DNA of 64,000 bases, taken from Rubrimonas sp036770645 (GTDB lineage: Bacteria > Pseudomonadota > Alphaproteobacteria > Rhodobacterales > Rhodobacteraceae). This document shows, one piece after another, positions 18,906 through 31,607 of the stretch. Each line of letters opens with the position of its first letter. Position 1 is the first letter of the stretch. The notes under the pieces were generated by a model. The model was not told the origin of the DNA. It did no database searches and worked only from the letters and a program-made list of their open reading frames with translations. The stretch lies in the NCBI GenBank assembly GCA_036770645.1, contig DAIPIU010000005.1, forward strand, positions 1-64,000, in the 5' to 3' direction. Position numbers and translations under genes: made by a program.

Positions 18906-20300
18906 ATGGGCGCGCTGCTGCGCAGCTACGGCCGCGGCCTCGTGGCCCTGTTCGTGGCGGCCGCCACGCTCTGGGCGGTGCTGCTGATCCTCGCGCCCCA
19001 GGTCGCGGTGATGCGCGACGCGCTGCTGGTGCCGGCGCGCAAGCTCGACAGCACCGTGGCGCAGCAGCTGGCCTCGGACGCCGCGACCTGCCGCACCGTG
19101 CTGGAACGGCAGACGGCCGACCCCGGGCCGGGGGCCCTCGGCGGGGGAATCGCGATCCCGCAGATCGGCGGCGTCGCGCCGTCCGTCGGCGTGCCGTCCA
19201 TCGGCGGGATCGGGGGAATCGGCGGGGGCGGCGGCCAGCCCTTCGTAATCCAGTGCGCGCGCGCCGACACCATGGCGCGTCTGCTGCGCGGGGCCGACGA
19301 ACCCCCCGCCTTCCTCGCCGAGGTCTACGGCCTCGACATGCTGCGCGTCGACACCGACGCCGACCCGGCCGAACAGATGCTGCAGGCCGACCGGGTGCGC
19401 GAAGTGGCCGAGCAAGCGCTGGAGACGCTGCGCGCCATCGAGGCCGGGGCCAGCCCCTACGGCCTCGTGAATTTCGAGGCGCTGTTCGCCGCCCGCCAGA
19501 TCCCGCTGTCGGAGGCGGGGCGCGCGGCCGAGCGCGCCTCCTGGGTCAACGCCCTTCAGCGCGCCGCCGGCCTGCGCTTCGAGCGCGGCGGCGAGGTCTA
19601 CCTGCGCATCGGGCTGGCGACGCTGGCGACGACGCTGTGGTTCGCCGCGCTCGCCACGCTGCTGTCGCTGCTGATCTGCTATCCCATCGCCTACCGGCTG
19701 GCGCTGGTCTCGACCGGGCGGCAGGCGGCCTGGCTGACGCTGGGCCTGCTGGTGCCCTATGCGGTCATCGAGCTGATGCGCATCTATGCCTGGCTGTCGC
19801 TGATCGAGAACCGCGGGGCCATCAACATCGCGCTGCAGTGGCTGGGGGTGATCGGGGCCGACAGCCCCATCGAGTTCAAGCGCTATCCGCTGACGGTCTT
19901 CGTCGTGCTGGTCTACAGCTACATCCTGTTCATGATGTTCCCGCTGATCAACGTGCTGTCGACGCTCGACCGCGCGCAGATCGAGGCGGCGCGCGACCTC
20001 GGGGCCTCGACCGCGCGCATCCATGCGCGCGTGGTGCTGCCCCACGCCAAGCCGGGCGTCGCGGTGGGCTGCATCGCCACCTTCATGCTGGCGGCGGGGG
20101 CCTTCTCGGTGCCGCAGATCATCAGCCGCGGGTTGCAGGGGCAGTGGTTCGCCCAGTCGATCTACGACAAGGTGTTCGAGTCCGGTGCGGTGAACCAGGG
20201 CGCGGCCTACGCCTTCGCCTTCACCGCCGTGTGCTTCGTGCTGATCGCGCTGTTCATGCGGGCGATGGGCGCGCGGCTGACCGATTTCGTGCGGGCCTGA
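18906..20300 (+). CDS. ABC transporter permease, PotB-like, with a large Gly-rich periplasmic insert
   Basis: 464 residues, about 170 longer than a usual PotB. After the first membrane segment (about residues 12-33) there is a periplasmic insert of roughly 190 residues. It contains a Gly/Pro/Ile-rich stretch at about 72-112 with repeated IGG units, flanked by Cys62 and Cys117, which could form a disulfide. The remaining membrane segments begin at about residue 235, and the coupling loop has the EAA-like IEAARDLGASTARIHARVVL. It starts one base after the ATPase stop. Insertions between TM1 and TM2 are known in some polyamine permeases, but the Gly-rich segment is unusual. Confidence 0.88.
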   Translation: MGALLRSYGRGLVALFVAAATLWAVLLILAPQVAVMRDALLVPARKLDSTVAQQLASDAATCRTVLERQTADPGPGALGGGIAIPQIGGVAPSVGVPSIGGIGGIGGGGGQPFVIQCARADTMARLLRGADEPPAFLAEVYGLDMLRVDTDADPAEQMLQADRVREVAEQALETLRAIEAGASPYGLVNFEALFAARQIPLSEAGRAAERASWVNALQRAAGLRFERGGEVYLRIGLATLATTLWFAALATLLSLLICYPIAYRLALVSTGRQAAWLTLGLLVPYAVIELMRIYAWLSLIENRGAINIALQWLGVIGADSPIEFKRYPLTVFVVLVYSYILFMMFPLINVLSTLDRAQIEAARDLGASTARIHARVVLPHAKPGVAVGCIATFMLAAGAFSVPQIISRGLQGQWFAQSIYDKVFESGAVNQGAAYAFAFTAVCFVLIALFMRAMGARLTDFVRA

Positions 20301-20305
20301 CCGGC

Positions 20306-21139
20306 ATGAGCAGCGCGCGCATCCTGTGGCTCTACACCGCCGCCTTCCTCGTGTTCATGTTCGCGCCGCTGGCGCTGATGATCGTAGCGAGCTTCAACGA
20401 CGTCTCGCCGCCCTCGGCGCTCGACTGGCGCGGCTTCACGTGGAAATGGTACGAGTTCTTCTGGATGGACGAGGCCCGGCTGCGGGCCGACCCGGTGCTG
20501 CGCAACATCGACCGCGACCGCCTGTTCGGCTGCATGGGCAATTCGCTGCGCGTCGCCGCCTTCGTGGTGCCGCTGTCGCTGCTGCTGGGCCTGTCGGGGG
20601 CGGTGCTGCTGACGCGGCTGCGCATGCGGTTCTCCGGCCTGCTGTGGTGGGTGCTGCTGTCGCCGATGCTCGCGCCCGGCGTGGTGCTGGGCCTGTCGAC
20701 GCTGGTGTTCTGGCGCGCGCTGGGGGTGAATGCGGGACTGTTCACCATCGTGCTGGCGCAGACCACCTTCGTCGCCGGCTATCCGCTGCTGATCCTCATG
20801 GCCCGCCTGCAGCGCCAGCCGCCCGACCAGGAGGAGGCGGCGCTGGACCTCGGGGCCTCGCCGCTGCGGGTGTTCCGGCGCATCACCCTGCCGTTCCTCG
20901 CCCCGGCGCTGGCGTCCTCGGCGGTGATCGCGACGCTCGCCAGCCTCGAGAACTACAACACCACCATGTTCGCCCGCGGCGGGTCCTGCACCTTCGCCAC
21001 CGAGATCGGGGCCATGTCGCGCATCGCCACCGGCTATCCGCCGGTGATCTATGCGGTGGGCGCGGTCATCATCCTGCTGACGGTGGCGGCCGCGACCGTC
21101 TACACCTTCGCCCTGCGCGCCGAGACGCGGCGCGCCTGA
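20306..21139 (+). CDS. ABC transporter permease, PotC-like
   Basis: 277 residues, second membrane subunit. The N-terminal segment WLYTAAFLVFMFAPLALMIV is followed by ASFNDVSPPSALDWRGFTWKWY, a signature stretch of PotC proteins. The coupling loop is EEAALDLGASPLRVFRRITLP. It starts 5 bases after the previous permease and pairs with it. The ligand follows that of the operon. Confidence 0.92.
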   Translation: MSSARILWLYTAAFLVFMFAPLALMIVASFNDVSPPSALDWRGFTWKWYEFFWMDEARLRADPVLRNIDRDRLFGCMGNSLRVAAFVVPLSLLLGLSGAVLLTRLRMRFSGLLWWVLLSPMLAPGVVLGLSTLVFWRALGVNAGLFTIVLAQTTFVAGYPLLILMARLQRQPPDQEEAALDLGASPLRVFRRITLPFLAPALASSAVIATLASLENYNTTMFARGGSCTFATEIGAMSRIATGYPPVIYAVGAVIILLTVAAATVYTFALRAETRRA

Positions 21140-21159
21140 GCGCAGAGAGGGGCGGGGCG

Positions 21160-21882
21160 ATGGAGACCGGCGTGCTGCGGGCGCGGGCGCATCCGGCGCT
21201 GATGGGGCTGCTGCCGCGGCCCGTGCCCGCGGCGCAGGCGCTGCCCGACTGGCTGCGGGCGATGCCGTCCGAGGCGGAGAGCCCCGCGCTGGGCGGCATG
21301 GCGGTGCGCACGCTCAAGCACTGCCCGCCGCTGATCGACGCGCTGTCGCTGGGGGTGCTGATGCCGCTGGCCTGCGACCTGCGCATCGCGCCCGGGCCGG
21401 TGATCGAATGGGACTGGCCCTTCCCCGCCCTGCCCGAGGCGCTGCTGGGCCGCAGCCCGGTGGGCGCGCATGTCCCCGAGCAGGCGGCGGGCGCGCCCCT
21501 GCCTCTGGACGGCGCGATGGCGCTGAAGTTCATGAACTTCTGGACGCTCGAGGCCCCGCCGGGATGGTCGGTGCTGTTCACCCATCCGCTGAACCGCGAG
21601 GAACTGCCCTTCCGCACCCTGTCGGGCGTGGTGGACTGCGACGCCTTCGGCGACGGGCTGGTGCATTTCCCCGCGATCTGGACCGATCCGGATTTCTCCG
21701 GCGTGCTGCCCGCCGGCACGCCCGTGGCGCAGGCCATCGCCCTGCCGCGCGCCGCGCCCGCCCTCGCGGTCGGGCCGCAGGACGAAGCGGCGGTCCTGCG
21801 CACCCGCGAAGTCCAGGCGGCGCTGCGCGACGGGCGCGGCGTCTATCGCCGCCGCTTCCGCGCCGGTCGCGGGGGCGGCTGA
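21160..21882 (+). CDS. DUF6065-like conserved protein
   Basis: 240 residues, soluble, no signal peptide. Segments such as LKFMNFWTLEAPPGWSVLFT, HPLNREELPFRTLSG and VHFPAIWTDPDF resemble the DUF6065 family, whose function is unknown; this call is made by recollection of the pattern and is moderate. The ATG at 21160 is preceded by GGGGCGG. It lies 20 bases after the last permease gene and is therefore probably part of the transporter operon. It ends 19 bases before the convergent dabA gene. Confidence 0.65.
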   Translation: METGVLRARAHPALMGLLPRPVPAAQALPDWLRAMPSEAESPALGGMAVRTLKHCPPLIDALSLGVLMPLACDLRIAPGPVIEWDWPFPALPEALLGRSPVGAHVPEQAAGAPLPLDGAMALKFMNFWTLEAPPGWSVLFTHPLNREELPFRTLSGVVDCDAFGDGLVHFPAIWTDPDFSGVLPAGTPVAQAIALPRAAPALAVGPQDEAAVLRTREVQAALRDGRGVYRRRFRAGRGGG

Positions 21883-21901
21883 AGCGCCGCCCCGCCTGCC
21901 T

Positions 21902-24322
21902 TCAGCCGGCGGCCCGCAGGACGGCGGCGGGCGGCGCGTCCTGCGTCATCGCCGTCCATTGCAGCCCGCCCGCATAGCGCCATGCCATCCGCCCCGTCTC
22001 GTCGAGCGCGAAGAGGTGCAACCACCGGTTGTCGAACAGCGCGCGCACACCGGCATGGCGCTTCAGGACATCGGTCATCGCCTGGCGCGGGGCCTCGATG
22101 CAGACCGACAGGCGCAGCGGCTCGTGGGCGTAATCCTCGCCGTCATGCACCGACTGCCAGGGCAGCCCGGCGCGCAGCGGCCCGCCATTGCCCTCGAGCA
22201 CGCCGATGCCGCCGACCACGTTGTGCAGCAGCTTGTCGCCGCCGCCGAACGCCTGCGGCGCGACGACCGAGCCGTAGTATTGCAGGCTGATCCAGCTCGC
22301 GACGACGACGGGCGCGGTCATGATCAGCTCCAGCACGCCGAAGCCCCTGTCCTGCGTCCAGTCGTAGTCGTGCAGGAAGGCCCGGCCCTCCAGCGACCGG
22401 CCCGCGGTGCGCCCCCGCGGCGCGGCGATGAAGGCCTTGCAGCCGGCCAGCGCCCATTCGGGCCTGACCTCGGCCCAGTCGCGGCTGCGCCGGGCGATGT
22501 CGCCCTCGTCCGCGGCCCGCGGCAGCCGCAGCGCGCGCTCGGCCCGCGTCGCCCGGCCCGCCGCCCCGAGCCAGCGCCGCGCCTGCGCCAGATCGGCCGC
22601 GTGGCCTTCGCCGGCGCAGTCGGCGTCGTACAGCGTCACGGCATCGGTGGTGGTGTCGTGCAGCGCCGCGACGAACAGCGTGTCCTCGGGGATGGCGATG
22701 CCCGCCGCCGCGACGCCGGCCCGGGTCTCGGGATCGTTCAGCAGCGCCGCGAGCAGCCGCGCGTTGACCTCGCCCGAATAGCCGCCGCAGGCCCCGCAAT
22801 GCAGCGCGCTGGCATGCGGGTTGTTCACCACATTGGCCCCGTGCCCGGCCAGGATCACCAGCCGCGCGAAGCCTTCGGTCAGCGACATGGCGCGCAGCAC
22901 CGTCGCCGCGGCCACCGCCCGGGCGTCCGCGTCGAGCGCGGGGTCGAGCCGCGGCGCAGGCTCGTTCGGCGCGCCCCGGCCGGACAGCCCCAGCGCATCG
23001 CGCACCAGCTTGCCGGCATAGACCGGCCCCATCGCCTCGACGAAGGCGAAGGAGGACACGGCCGCCAGCTTGAACCGCCCCCAGGCGCGCCCGGCCCGGG
23101 AGGCGTAGCGCGCCTTCAGGTCGGCCTCGGCGTGGTCGTGGCCGCCGGAGCGGCTGCGCAGCGTCGGGTTCAGCAGCACCGGCAGCCGCAATTCCTCGAC
23201 ATCCGATCCGAAGCCGCGATGGGCGGCGAACACGCCGAAGAAGCCCGCGAAGCCGAGGGTGCGGATCGACGGGTCGACCGCCTCGAGCGCGCGGCGGAAC
23301 ACCTCGGACCGCACGTCGATGCAGAAGGCCGCCTGCAGCGCCGGCCGCGCCTCGGCGGCCTGCGGGGCGGGCGCGGCCAGCGTCTCGGCGAGACCGCGCT
23401 GCGCGGCGCGCTCCGCCGCCTCCTGCAGGATCTCGTCGACGGCGAGATCTGCGGTCGGGGCCAGCGGCGCGGCGTGCCCGGCGCGCGCGGTGGCCCAGCC
23501 GGCGGCGACCGCCTCGCCGCCGAGATCGAGCAGCGCCTCCTCCCACAGCAGCCGGATGGCGAGGAAATCGGTCAGCGTCGCATCGGTCTCGCCGGCGAGT
23601 TCGGCCTTCCAGAGACGGTAGCGCGCGACCTGCGCCCAGCCGCCCAGCGTCATCAGCAGCGCGTGGAAGCAGGTGGCCAGCGCGGCGTCGTCGAGGCCGA
23701 GCCGCCGAACCGCGCGCGCGATCGCGTCCGCCGCCGTCTCCGGCGCTTCGGCGACATGGGCGGCGAAGCCCTTCAGGCCGACGAGCTCCGGCGTCAGGTC
23801 ATGCGTGGCCACCGCCCGCCACGCGGCATAGGCCCCCTTGCCCCGGGGCGCGGCCCAGAGCGCCTGCCCCTCGTCGAAATAGCCGGCGGCCCAGGCCCCG
23901 AAGCGTTCCGCGATCACGCCGGGCCAGTCGATGCCGGTCGCCCGCGCCGCGAGGTCGGCGACGGTCGGCACCGCCTCCGGCGCGGGCGGGTCGGCCGCGA
24001 TGGCGGCCTTCAGCGCGGCGAGCGTCGCCGGTCCGGCCGCGCAGCGCGATGCGGCGAGCGCCGCGGCGAGGTCGGCGTCGGTGACGACGCCCTGCGCGAT
24101 CCGCGCCCGGTGCCAGGCCCGCGGCATGGCCACGGGCACGCCGGCGACCCGCGCGAGCCGGGCCCCGGTCTCGGCCAGCGTCTCGCCGGTCTGGCCAAGG
24201 AAGGGGTTGACCGCGACCGACGAGGCCAGCGGCCAGACCGGCGGGATCATGCGGCCGGCGGCGTCCGCGGCGGCGAGAAGGGCGCCGGCCGTCGGCGCGG
24301 GGGCGGGGAAATGCCTGGTCAT
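21902..24322 (-). CDS. dabA: Inorganic-carbon uptake complex subunit DabA (DUF2309)
   Basis: 806 residues. DabA is a beta-carbonic-anhydrase-like protein that, with membrane partner DabB, traps CO2 as bicarbonate in the cytoplasm using a cation gradient. The zinc-site residues described for DabA are visible as CIDVRSE (Cys and Asp), and as the His of LAGHGAN with the Cys of HCGACGG. Further family landmarks are FGSDVEELRLPVLLNPTL and GVLEGNGGPLRAGLPWQSV. It is transcribed with dabB, 25 bases downstream of it. No RuBisCO genes are nearby, so the bicarbonate may serve anaplerotic reactions or a Calvin cycle encoded elsewhere. Confidence 0.94.
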   Translation of the reverse strand: MTRHFPAPAPTAGALLAAADAAGRMIPPVWPLASSVAVNPFLGQTGETLAETGARLARVAGVPVAMPRAWHRARIAQGVVTDADLAAALAASRCAAGPATLAALKAAIAADPPAPEAVPTVADLAARATGIDWPGVIAERFGAWAAGYFDEGQALWAAPRGKGAYAAWRAVATHDLTPELVGLKGFAAHVAEAPETAADAIARAVRRLGLDDAALATCFHALLMTLGGWAQVARYRLWKAELAGETDATLTDFLAIRLLWEEALLDLGGEAVAAGWATARAGHAAPLAPTADLAVDEILQEAAERAAQRGLAETLAAPAPQAAEARPALQAAFCIDVRSEVFRRALEAVDPSIRTLGFAGFFGVFAAHRGFGSDVEELRLPVLLNPTLRSRSGGHDHAEADLKARYASRAGRAWGRFKLAAVSSFAFVEAMGPVYAGKLVRDALGLSGRGAPNEPAPRLDPALDADARAVAAATVLRAMSLTEGFARLVILAGHGANVVNNPHASALHCGACGGYSGEVNARLLAALLNDPETRAGVAAAGIAIPEDTLFVAALHDTTTDAVTLYDADCAGEGHAADLAQARRWLGAAGRATRAERALRLPRAADEGDIARRSRDWAEVRPEWALAGCKAFIAAPRGRTAGRSLEGRAFLHDYDWTQDRGFGVLELIMTAPVVVASWISLQYYGSVVAPQAFGGGDKLLHNVVGGIGVLEGNGGPLRAGLPWQSVHDGEDYAHEPLRLSVCIEAPRQAMTDVLKRHAGVRALFDNRWLHLFALDETGRMAWRYAGGLQWTAMTQDAPPAAVLRAAG

Positions 24323-24347
24323 GGGAAGGTCTCCGTTCAGCCGGCGA

Positions 24348-25907
<1,560 letters not shown>

Positions 25908-25988
25908 AGGCATCTCCATCCAATCGCGGCCGGCCGATAGCGACCGGGTGTCGCAGCCGGATCTAGCCGCGGGCGGTGCTTTCTAAAA

Positions 25989-25999
25989 ATACATTGTAT
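25989..25999. promoter_or_regulatory. Candidate LysR operator between dabB and its regulator
   Basis: A perfect inverted repeat ATACA-T-TGTAT in a markedly AT-rich 50-base stretch between the two divergent genes. It fits the T-N11-A idea of LysR-type sites and probably overlaps both promoters. Confidence 0.45.
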
Positions 26000-26030
26000 A
26001 AGCGAAACTGTTTCATATGATCGAACGGTC

Positions 26031-26924
26031 ATGGCGGCGCTCAACTATCACCACCTGCGCTACTTCCGCGCCGTCGCGCATGACGGGAACCTCACGCGCG
26101 TCGCCGAGCGCCTGAACCTGTCGCAATCGGCGCTGTCGGTGCAGATCCGCAAGCTCGAGGAAAGCCTCGGCCACGCGCTGTTCGAGCGGCGGGGCCGGGC
26201 GCTGGTCCTGACCGAGGCCGGGCGCATCGCCCTGGATCATGCCGACGTGATCTTCGCCGCCGGCGAGGAACTGCTCGGCACGCTGAAGCAGACCGGGCGC
26301 GCGCGGCAGGCGCTGCGCGTCGGGGCGCTGGCCACGCTGTCGCGCAACTTCGCGCTGGGCTTCCTGCGCCCGGTGCTGGGGCGGCCGGATGTCGAGGTGA
26401 TCCTTCGCTCGGGCGGGCCCGCCGATCTGCTGTCGGCGCTGGCCGGGCTCGATCTCGACGTGGTGCTGACCAACCGGCCGCCGGCCGGCGACGCGCTGTC
26501 GGCCTTCGTGACGCACCGTCTGGCGGCCCAGCGCGTCAGCCTGGTCGGCGCGCCCGCCCGACTCGGCGCGGGGGGGGCGCTGGCCGACCTGCTGGCCGCG
26601 CACCCGCTGGTGCTGCCGACCGCGGAGAGCAGCGTGCGCATCGGCTTCGATGCCCTCGTGGACCGGCTGGGACTGCGCCCCCAGATCGCGGCCGAGGTCG
26701 ACGACATGGCGATGATGCGCCTGCTCGCCGCGGAGGATGTGGGCCTCGCGGTGCTGCCGCCCATCGCGGTGAAGGACGAGCTGCGGCGCGGCCTGCTGGT
26801 CGAGGCGCACCGCCTGCCCGACATCGCCGAGACCTTCCACGCCGTCACGGTCGAACGGCGCTTCCCCAACCCGCTGCTGCGCGCACTGCTGCAGCCCGAC
26901 GAGGGGCGTTTCGCGGCCGGATGA
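26031..26924 (+). CDS. LysR-family transcriptional regulator, divergent to dabBA
   Basis: 297 residues. The N-terminal winged helix-turn-helix is LNYHHLRYFRAVAHDGNLTR followed by ERLNLSQSALSVQIRKLEE. The effector-binding domain occupies residues about 90-290. The opening NYHHLRYF is common in the NhaR-like branch. Sited 123 bases from dabB on the opposite strand, with a palindrome between, it is the likely regulator of the dab operon, perhaps responding to inorganic carbon; the effector is unknown. Confidence 0.9.
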   Translation: MAALNYHHLRYFRAVAHDGNLTRVAERLNLSQSALSVQIRKLEESLGHALFERRGRALVLTEAGRIALDHADVIFAAGEELLGTLKQTGRARQALRVGALATLSRNFALGFLRPVLGRPDVEVILRSGGPADLLSALAGLDLDVVLTNRPPAGDALSAFVTHRLAAQRVSLVGAPARLGAGGALADLLAAHPLVLPTAESSVRIGFDALVDRLGLRPQIAAEVDDMAMMRLLAAEDVGLAVLPPIAVKDELRRGLLVEAHRLPDIAETFHAVTVERRFPNPLLRALLQPDEGRFAAG

Positions 26925-27197
26925 ATGCGGGCCCGCGGGAATCGGTCCGGGGCGTCTCGGCGCGCCGCCGGCCGCCGGGGGCGGCGGACAATTCGCCGCA
27001 ATGCGGGCCGCCGCTGCGGCAGAGGCGGCGGACAGGGCCGCGATGCCTGAAAATCAGGCTTCCGGGCGGGGCCTGCAGGGCAAGGCGCCCGCGCCGCAGG
27101 CGTTAATCACTGCATGCAACGAACTTGGCCTTTTGTCTCGATTTACGCTTTCGCAACCGCGGCATCACCCTTCGCGATGCAGCAGGAGCAGCACGCC

Positions 27198-28904
<1,707 letters not shown>

Positions 28905-29007
28905 CCCGACCCCTTCGCGCCGCCGAACCACGCGCCCGCCCGGCCCCGCCGCGGCGGGCGCGGCGTTTCCGGGCGGCGTCGCGTCCGCTGTCGGGTTCGC
29001 GACGGGG

Positions 29008-29023
29008 TGTCGGTTGCCCGACA
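29008..29023 (+). promoter_or_regulatory. NifA upstream activator sequence of nifB
   Basis: TGT-CGGTTGCCCG-ACA, an exact match to the NifA site TGT-N10-ACA, about 60 bases before the -24 element. Confidence 0.85.
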
Positions 29024-29066
29024 GCGCCGGAGGCGGGAAAACCGAGCGATTTCAAAGGGCCAGAGT

Positions 29067-29082
29067 TGGCACGGACCCTGCA
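29067..29082 (+). promoter_or_regulatory. Sigma-54 promoter of the nifB operon
   Basis: TGGCAC-GGACC-CTGCA fits the -24/-12 consensus TGGCAC-N5-TTGC with one mismatch. It lies 40 bases before the nifB start and drives nifB-fdxN-LRV-nifZ-nifT-SIR2. Confidence 0.88.
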
Positions 29083-29121
29083 AGGCCTTGGGGGAAGCAA
29101 CCCGCCGGAGGTCCAGCGCCG

Positions 29122-30606
29122 ATGTCCACCGTCATCTCCCTCGACGCCCTGAAGATCGGCACGCGCGACGCGCTGGCCAAGGCCATGGAGAGCGAGGGCT
29201 GCGCCACCTCGGCCTGCGGGTCCTCGGACGGCCCCGCCGACATGGCGCCCGAACTGTGGGAGAAGGTGAAGGACCACCCCTGCTACAGCGAGGAGGCGCA
29301 CCACTATTTCGCCCGCATGCATGTCGCGGTCGCGCCCGCTTGCAACATCCAGTGCAACTACTGCAACAGAAAATACGACTGCGCCAATGAAAGCCGCCCC
29401 GGCGTCGTCTCCGAGCGGCTGACGCCCGAGCAGGCCGCGCGCAAGGTGATCGCGGTCGCCAACGAGATCCCGCAGCTGTCGGTGCTGGGCATCGCCGGTC
29501 CCGGCGACAGCGCCTATGACTGGGCGAAGACGAAGCAGACCTTCCGCCTCGTGCAGGAGCGGCTGCCCGACATCAAGCTGTGCCTGTCCTCGAACGGCCT
29601 TGCGCTGCCCGACCATGTCGACGAGCTGGTCGACATGAACATCGACCACGTGACGCTGACGATCAACATGATCGATCCCGAGGTCGGCACGAAGATCTAT
29701 CCGTGGATCTTCTGGAACCGCAAGCGCCGCTACGGGCTCGAGGCCTCGACCATCCTGCGCGACCGGCAGATGCAGAGCCTCGAGATGCTGGCCGAGCGCG
29801 GCATCCTGATCAAGGTCAACTCGGTGATGATCCCGGGGATCAACGACGCGCACCTGCTCGAGGTGAACAGGGTCGTGAAGGCCAAGGGCGCCTTCCTGCA
29901 CAACATCATGCCGCTGATCTCGGCCGCCGAGCACGGCACCGCCTTCGGCCTGTCCGGCCAGCGCGGGCCGACCGCGGCGGAGCTGCAGACCCTTCAGGAC
30001 GCCTGCGCCGGCGGCGCCAACCTGATGCGCCACTGCCGCCAGTGCCGCGCCGACGCCGTGGGCCTGCTGGGCGAGGACCGCGGCCAGGAATTCACCATGG
30101 ACCTCGTGCCCGAGGCGGTCGACTACGACCCCGCCAAACGCGAGGCCTACCGAGACTGGGTCGCGGGCGAGCGGCTGGACCGCCGCGCCGCGGCCGCCGA
30201 CGCCACCGCCGAGACCGCCGACGCCGTGGCGGCCGACGCCGCACCCATGCTGATCGCGGTGGCCACCAAGGGCGGCGGGCGCGTCAACCAGCATTTCGGC
30301 CACGCCACCGAGTTCCAGATCTGGGAGGCGAGCGCCGAGGGCGTGCGCTTCGTCACCCATCGCCGGGCCGACAACTACTGCGTCGGCGGCTATGGCGAGG
30401 ACGACAAGCTGGCCGAGGTGATCCGCACGCTGGACGGCGTGCCGGTGATCCTGTGCGCAAAGATCGGGGATTGCCCCAGGGGCGACCTCGCCGCGGCGGG
30501 CATCGAGGCCATCGACGCCTGGGCCCACGACTACATCGAGACCGCCGTCAACGCCGTCTACCGCGAGAAGCGCGGCCTGCCGGCGCTGGCGCTGGCCACC
30601 GCCTGA
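29122..30606 (+). CDS. nifB: Nitrogenase cofactor biosynthesis protein NifB
   Basis: Radical-SAM enzyme that builds NifB-co, the 8Fe core with interstitial carbide used for FeMo-co. 494 residues. The SAM cluster motif is CNIQCNYC, preceded by the family HPCYSEEAHHYFARMH segment. The C-terminal third (from about residue 375) is a NifX/NafY-like domain with VNQHFGHATEFQIWE, the two-domain form common in proteobacteria. The ATG at 29122 has GGAGG upstream. It is the first gene of a NifA-driven operon. Confidence 0.98.
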   Translation: MSTVISLDALKIGTRDALAKAMESEGCATSACGSSDGPADMAPELWEKVKDHPCYSEEAHHYFARMHVAVAPACNIQCNYCNRKYDCANESRPGVVSERLTPEQAARKVIAVANEIPQLSVLGIAGPGDSAYDWAKTKQTFRLVQERLPDIKLCLSSNGLALPDHVDELVDMNIDHVTLTINMIDPEVGTKIYPWIFWNRKRRYGLEASTILRDRQMQSLEMLAERGILIKVNSVMIPGINDAHLLEVNRVVKAKGAFLHNIMPLISAAEHGTAFGLSGQRGPTAAELQTLQDACAGGANLMRHCRQCRADAVGLLGEDRGQEFTMDLVPEAVDYDPAKREAYRDWVAGERLDRRAAAADATAETADAVAADAAPMLIAVATKGGGRVNQHFGHATEFQIWEASAEGVRFVTHRRADNYCVGGYGEDDKLAEVIRTLDGVPVILCAKIGDCPRGDLAAAGIEAIDAWAHDYIETAVNAVYREKRGLPALALATA

Positions 30607-30634
30607 CCCCCCCCCGAAGCCAGAGGAGAGACCC

Positions 30635-30829
30635 ATGGCCCTCAAGATCGTCGCCAGCCAGTGCACCGTCTGCGGCGCCTGCGAATTCGAATGCCCGAAC
30701 ACCGCCATCAAGTTCAAGAAGGGCACCTACATCATCGATCCGAACCTGTGCACCGAATGCCAGGGCGATTATGACGCGCCGCAATGCGTCGAGGTCTGCC
30801 CGGTGCCGAACACCTGCATCCCCGCCTGA
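30635..30829 (+). CDS. fdxN: 2[4Fe-4S] ferredoxin FdxN
   Basis: 64 residues. Two cluster motifs: CTVCGACEFECP and CTECQGDYDAPQCVEVCP, the second with the enlarged loop typical of nif-linked ferredoxins. Probable electron donor to NifB and/or dinitrogenase reductase. It sits 28 bases after nifB and one base before the LRV gene, with AGAGGAGA as ribosome site. Confidence 0.95.
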   Translation: MALKIVASQCTVCGACEFECPNTAIKFKKGTYIIDPNLCTECQGDYDAPQCVEVCPVPNTCIPA

Positions 30830-30830
30830 G

Positions 30831-31607
30831 ATGGGCGAGGGCGCAGGCCCCGAGGCGGTCGACCATGAGGGCGAGCCCGTGGACTGCGGCGCGTGCGCCT
30901 TCGCGCGCCGCCTGTCCCAGGGCCGCTGCGGACCGCGCTGGGCCTGCCGCGAGGACCGCTATGCCAGACGGGTCGAGCGCTTCTTCCTGATGAACCCGGA
31001 CCAGGCCGACGAGAGCCTGGGCCACCCCTACTTCGAGGTGCGCGCCAACGCGGCCCGCCGCGCGACGCTGTTCCGCCTGCCGCGCCTGCTCGACGACCCC
31101 GACGCGGGCGTGCGCGCCATCGCCGTGCTGCGCCTGCCGCCGGCCGCGGCCCGGCGCATGGCGACCGATCCCGACCGCGACGTGCGGGTGGCGGTGGCCC
31201 ATCGCCTGCCGCCCGACGACCTTGCGCCCATGCTCGCCGACCGCGACCCTTGGGTGCGCCAGATCGCGACGCGCCGCTGCGCCGCCGGGATGCTGCCCAC
31301 CATGGTGCGCGACGCCGACCCCGAGATCCGGCGCATCGTCGCCCGGCGCATCGCGCCGCAATGGCTGATCCATTTCGCCGTCGACCCCGACGCGCTGGTG
31401 CGCCGCGAGGCGGCCCGGCGCATCGCGCCCGCGCGCCTTGCCGCCTTCGCCGCCGACCCGGACCTGCGCGTGCGCCATGAGGCGGCCGAGCGCGCCGAGG
31501 CCGCGCTGGCGCGCCGCCTTCTGGACGACCCCGAACCGCCCGTGCGCGAGGCTGCCGCCGCGCGCCTGTCCGCCCTGACCGAGGAGAGCCCCGATGGCGA
31601 CCGATGA
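30831..31607 (+). CDS. 4Fe-4S leucine-rich-variant (LRV) repeat protein of nif clusters
   Basis: 258 residues. The N-terminus has four cysteines (CGAC, then C and C within about 20 residues) of the LRV FeS-cluster domain first described for the Azotobacter nif-linked LRV protein. The rest is a chain of about eight 24-residue LRV repeats with recurrent DPDxxVRxxVAxRxxP-like units, a right-handed superhelix. Its exact job in nitrogen fixation is unknown. It starts one base after fdxN, and its end overlaps nifZ by 14 bases. Confidence 0.9.
   Translation: MGEGAGPEAVDHEGEPVDCGACAFARRLSQGRCGPRWACREDRYARRVERFFLMNPDQADESLGHPYFEVRANAARRATLFRLPRLLDDPDAGVRAIAVLRLPPAAARRMATDPDRDVRVAVAHRLPPDDLAPMLADRDPWVRQIATRRCAAGMLPTMVRDADPEIRRIVARRIAPQWLIHFAVDPDALVRREAARRIAPARLAAFAADPDLRVRHEAAERAEAALARRLLDDPEPPVREAAAARLSALTEESPDGDR

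Noticed and set aside
27114..27160. Sigma-54 promoter before nifA (TTGGCC...)
   Set aside because: The -12 GC element is missing at the required spacing, and the -24 element is only partial.
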